A stretch of 64,000 nt of DNA from Chionoecetes opilio (Eukaryota; Arthropoda; Malacostraca; Decapoda; Majidae): assembly GCA_016584305.1 (NCBI GenBank), contig JACEEZ010013535.1:1-64000 (forward strand), given 5' to 3'. The position numbers and the translations under genes were made by a program. Of the stretch, positions 59,733-64,000 are shown in pieces; the first letter of the stretch is position 1, and every line of letters begins with the position of its first letter. Below the pieces are notes generated by a model. The model was not told the DNA's origin and made no database searches. It was given only the letters and a program-made list of their open reading frames with translations.

Positions 59733-60110
59733 GGCCCCGGGTGGCTCACACGAGACACTTTTTAGTGGTTCTGCGTGGCTGCCGCGCCACAAAAAAGATG
59801 TCAAAATAGAACACACCATCTCTATGGGCTTGCTGCACACCGGGCCACTTTTTTGTGGCGACCACAAAATAGTGGCGAGTCGTGGCGGGCGTCCATTTTT
59901 CGACCACACACCATTGTGGCCAACGATAAAACCGTGTTTTTCAAATGCAGCATTTTACAACCGAGCCACTTTTGGTTGCCGACCACTACCCTGCCACCCG
60001 CTGCTTTCTCATGTCTCGATTTGGTCCGTCACAGAGTAACTGTGTTGCGTGGATATCACTGGCGCGCCTCCGCAAAGGGAAATGTTTACACATTTGTGTT
60101 CCCAGCAATG
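59733..60110 (-). mobile_element. Harbinger-like inverted-repeat element, truncated copy in opposite orientation
   Basis: It begins GGCCCCGGGTGGCTCACACG, AGACACTTTTTAGTGG and GCCGCGCCACAAAA, matching the right end of the element at 28769-30139. It follows that sequence in reverse to GCGCGCCTCCGCAAAGGGAA. After about 370 bp it stops at the edge of the segmental duplication. The outer flank is TAA. Confidence 0.7.
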
Positions 60111-62004
60111 TCAATTAACAAATTAAAAAGGGTAATTTAAACGTTTCGTCTACAACAATACAGTTGTTAACAATAATCAAACTAAAAAAGTTCTAACTAA
60201 TTTCAGCTTGATATAAATACTAATTACGAAAAAATTATTGGACGTTTTTGTAAACGCATTTAAATACATTTTTTCCCTAATTTTGTAAGCTTTCAAAAGT
60301 TTCCCCAAGATTGATTTAAGGAAATAGTGAAATACTAAAAAGGCCCCCCCGTATATAATAGTCCCTACCCCAACAATATATACCCAATATATATGAAATG
60401 ACATTTTTAAAGTTGTTTCTGAACATTGAAGATTAGTGATTTGACATTAAACATGAGTAAAGCACTGTAATGGTAACTTCTAGATGTTCCTTTTTGATCT
60501 TTTTTTATCACAATTTCTCCACCACACTGGCACAAAGCGGTACATTCAAACTAGCTTTTTGCATTTGATCGTCCTTGTAACCCTTTTTTGCATTAAAACA
60601 AATCACCCCCTTGGTAAAGTGCCCCCTTCGGGAAAGCAGGCCCAAAAGGGTTTTTCCATTTGGGGGATCGATCCACCCCCAAATCCCCAGGTGAGGGCAG
60701 ACCCTAACAACCTTAAGTTTCCCAGCGTGGCCCCCCCGTGACAAGCCCTCTTGATTTGTTTCCCAGGGCTCCTCTGTAAGGGGAATAGCTTCCATGGCCT
60801 TTTCCTTTTCTTGGGGAAAGAAGTGCCTGTCGGCTTCGTCTATTTTGACGAATTGCGGGTGCGATCGTAAAAAAGGAATGGTGCCCCGCTCGAGCACCCC
60901 CAAAAACGCCCCCAAGATGTCTGCTGTCCCGTGGAGAGTAAAACAAACGTGGCTCAATTCGTCAAAACTTTCCGGTACCCCGGGCTGTCTTTTTGCCCCT
61001 GTTTTAAAATGAGGGGAACGGCAAAACCCCCTGTGTATGCATAAACATGGGGAGGGCCTGTGACTTTATCTGGTCCGAGGAAGCTGAAATTTATGTGGGA
61101 AATCCCGAAGTGCGGGCCTGCCCCAAAGGCCACCCAAACTCCTGATTTTTGAGTTTGGTTGTTGCCCACAGCCAATACCACTATATCGTATCCACCGTAC
61201 GCAGAAGAATTCTGAAATCCATCAGGACTGCATCCGCGAGATGTATCATCTTTCGTGTATCAGTCCCCTCCCTCATGGTCCATGGGGCAAGATTACTGGT
61301 GTGTCGCGTGCGGAATGCACGTCACAATCTGAACCATGCCGTGGTGACGTGCTGTATCTGATACAAGATGTGTATGTTGTTTTTTGTCCAAGAAGGCAAA
61401 CATAATAAACTACTGTTTGTTTGCATCAATTCTCATGGAACTGCGGCGATTCCTGAAACAGGGATCCGTCACCTCTCCTTCGAATGCCTTTCCCCACGTT
61501 TGTCCCTGCTTGAGATTTCAGGCTGTTGTCACGGTACTGGTCCCAGACATGTCCACACGCAGGCTCGTGCAAGTGACCTTGTATAGGCGAATTAGAGTTT
61601 TTGGTAAAAAATGTCGCATTAATTTGCATAAAAAAATGATAACGTTGTTTCATTTTTTTCACTATTTAACCTAGCAAATCATTTTCTACACATTGTTTCC
61701 TATATAGAGACACCAATGAGAAGTATATTTCGGGGGAGGGGTGCACGCGACCCCTATCTAGCCCTAGACTAAAAGCGGGCCATTTTGTAAAATGGCCGCC
61801 ATTTTGTAATGGGCCGCCACGGCTACAATAAGAACGTTTCGCGGGGGTAGGGGTAACATATCTGGAATTATTCATTAGACAAGTATCTATGACTGCCAAT
61901 TATACATGCTTGTACGATAACCACAATTGTTACACCTATCTGCCCGCACTAATGTAAGTCAGGCGTCAATAACCCCGCAGTTGCGGGCGCCTTAAAACTA
62001 TAAT

Positions 62005-62205
62005 CTCTCATCTCTCTCTCGTCCTCTCTCTCTCTCTCGATTCTCTCTCTCATTCTCCTCTCATCGCTCCTCTTCTCTCTCCTCCTCTCTCTCTCGCTCC
62101 TCTCTCTCTCTCTCTCTATATGATATGTTATAGATATATATATATATAATATTTATATAGATATATATATATAATATATATATTATATATATTATATATA
62201 TATAT
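62005..62205. repeat. (CT)n then (TA)n microsatellite, duplicate
   Basis: Same position relative to the LINE as 56655-56880, but with shorter CT and longer TA blocks. Confidence 0.9.
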
Positions 62206-62214
62206 CCGGGATCC

Positions 62215-63595
62215 GAGAGATGGCCACAGAGCGCCTAACTTCTGGTCTTTCCGGTCTCTCACTACATGGTATTCTCTTATTGTAAGATACAAGTTCTGGG
62301 TCGGGATGAATCCACGGGTTCATGGCAAAAATTAACCGCTACAGTCTTCGTTGGAGAAAACCGGAAGCCACTATTCGTCGTCCATTCACACATTTGTCAT
62401 GCAAGGTTGAAGTCTTCTCTCTGCAACTGCATCCTGGAAGGCGCAAAAGGATTGATAATCATCCACGTATAATGTACTACAATCCCCCTCTGCGCAGTAC
62501 ATCCAACAATAACCATGATGGCCACAGCGAACAGAGCTACCTCAAGAAAACGCTACCTTGGGGGGATGCCACTGGAAGCAGGTGTTCAAAGACAGTGTGT
62601 TGCCAACTCCAAAAACCATTCCAAAAACCATACAAGTCGACTATTTACCATTTTTTCGAATAACTTACACACACATGAAGTTAGGGATATGGGGCGGAAA
62701 TTCGTCGGTAGTGAGTGGTCCTTCCCAGGTTTAGGGATCGGGATCACCACCGCCACACCCCAGCTACTTGGGACGGTTCCTTCAATCCATATTCTATTAT
62801 AGATGCTCAACAAGAAATCTAGAGCCTCATCTCTTAGATGACAGAGCATCGCATATGGTATATCATCTTGGCCTGGGGAAGTGTCAGCGCAAACCTTCAT
62901 GGCTTGACATAGCTCACGAGGTGTAAAAGAACATTGTAAGATTCCCCGCCTCTGGATGAAAGATCTATGCCTCTCTGTTCCTGTCGCAGTCTTTCCCTAG
63001 CACTTGGAGACGCAAGGTCTGTCTGCGCCACTGACACAAAATGGGAAGCAAATTCCTCTGCTACAGTCAATTGATCTGCTATAGGGTCTCCATTAATCGA
63101 TAGAACTGGAGGGGAGGATGGGATAAACTTCCCCTTCATTTTTCTCACTCTTTGCCAAACCTTGGACACCGGGGTAGATGCACAGATCGTACTTATATAA
63201 GCCCTCCAAGAGGAGTGACGAGCCTCCTTCATTACCCGACGGTATCTAGCTCTTGACCTGTGAAAAGATATTTTTAGTTCTACTGAAATTGGCCGCGATA
63301 TGTATTGCGCCTCAGCACGGCGGGAGTGACTCCTCGCTGCCGTACAGTCCTGATTCCACCACGGAACAGGTCGGCGAGAGAAAGATCCAGATGTGCGGGG
63401 GATGCTCAGCGAGGCTGCAAAATGGATTCGAGACACAAAGTAATCTACGGCCTCATCTATTGTCTGAAAGTCATCTATATGATGTTCAAAAACACAAGCC
63501 TTTTGAAAGCCCTCCCAGTCTGCACGAGAGAGGCATCATTTTGGGAGACATCGGGAAGGGGGCGAGGACACTGCTTTAAAGTAATCGTCCAGACC
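62215..63595 (-). pseudogene. jockey-like LINE ORF2, copy 2 (linker and reverse transcriptase)
   Basis: Minus-strand order: AASLSIPRTSGSFSRRPVPW and WNQDCTAARSHSRRAE (end of endonuclease and linker, about 63410-63330), WQRVRKMKGKF near 63160, then the reverse transcriptase with ALDFLLSIYNRIWIEGTVPS near 62820, IPIPKPGKDHSLPTNFRPIS near 62750 and CVCKLFEKMVNSRL near 62670. The catalytic TLYVDD lies at 62458-62469 with its aspartates intact. Part of the domain between these motifs is missing. At 63595 homology to copy 1 stops, so the endonuclease N-terminus is absent. The frames 63436-62897 (179 codons) and 62900-62586 (104 codons) are the longest intact pieces. Confidence 0.8.
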
Positions 63596-64000
63596 ATTTC
63601 ATCATTCCTGATTTAATGCAGTCAAAATATAGCCATGATCGAGTATATCAACAATATGTTGTCACATTTTGCATCCAGTCACCCGTTTTTAAATGATCCG
63701 CATTCAAAATCTGTAAATTCCCCGTGCTCTCAAAACACAACTGTTTATCAGCAGACGACGCACCATGGGTCGGCGACGTCACAACAGGGAGCCTCCCAGT
63801 ACCGCCTGATACATATGCGCGGAGACTCTGAGAAAAATGTAGTACTTGGGGAATTTTGGGTGTTTCTGATATATTTTTTGTGCGATGTGGCACGTACTTA
63901 CATCCTGTGTGGGTGCAGCGTGGGGGCTGTGCCTTTACCGAGAGCTTAGCACCCATTTGCAAACTGTGGGGCGACGATATATGTGTGCAGATGTGTGCAG
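63596..64000. other. non-coding DNA at the right edge
   Basis: Overlapping frames of 104 codons on both strands at 63635-63962 have no recognised domain. The last bases repeat GATGTGTGCA. Confidence 0.35.

Larger units (their letters stand above)
60130..63595. repeat. segmental duplication, copy 2
   Basis: Partner of 54100-58335. The part at 60585-61150 shows the same homopolymer distortion as the 34-46 kb block, while the rest reads normally. Confidence 0.85.

Overview
The window looks like repeat-dominated nuclear DNA from an arthropod, most probably a decapod crustacean. I infer this from the long (TA)n, (CT)n and (CA)n microsatellites, tRNA-derived SINEs, jockey-like and other non-LTR retrotransposons, a ZNF862-like hAT transposase, a THAP-type finger and canonical GT-AG introns. 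There are no bacterial operons, no CRISPR array, and no rRNA or tRNA gene that I would call functional. Single-base indels are frequent, so many coding remnants run across two or three frames. I cannot always tell decay from sequencing error.

Layout. 0-7.8 kb: AT-rich DNA with microsatellites and one open frame running off the left edge. 7.8-14.1 kb: a tandem duplication with a period of about 3.17 kb. It carries two copies of a conserved protein C-terminus and several copies of a 1.25 kb repeat, here called R. 14.4 kb: a THAP-like zinc-finger exon. 16.7-21.4 kb: a decayed hAT element with its transposase on the minus strand. 23.1-25.0 kb: a roughly 190-bp tandem repeat split by a 5'-truncated LINE with a 6-bp target duplication. 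25.2-28.0 kb: more R fragments. 28.8-30.1 kb: a complete short terminal-inverted-repeat element, probably Harbinger-like. 32.3-33.2 kb: two SINEs of one family in opposite orientation.

33.3-50.6 kb: the most gene-like part. Two exons joined by a phase-0 intron encode the zinc-binding and catalytic-core parts of a Ginger/GIN-type integrase. A later exon encodes the integrase C-terminal domain and runs into a coding minisatellite of 23 copies of a 24-bp unit. A phase-matched splice donor and a further exon follow. Between the two ends lies about 12.3 kb (34.3-46.6 kb) that looks like a corrupted consensus: runs of every base are inflated and almost nothing can be read. The middle exons, including the one that should hold the catalytic glutamate, are probably hidden there.

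54.1-63.6 kb: a duplicated block of 4.2 kb against 3.5 kb, each copy carrying a minus-strand jockey-like LINE next to a (CT)n(TA)n microsatellite. A truncated second copy of the inverted-repeat element sits between them. Apart from the integrase gene, and possibly the THAP exon and the 11.1 kb conserved fragment, I see no intact host gene.
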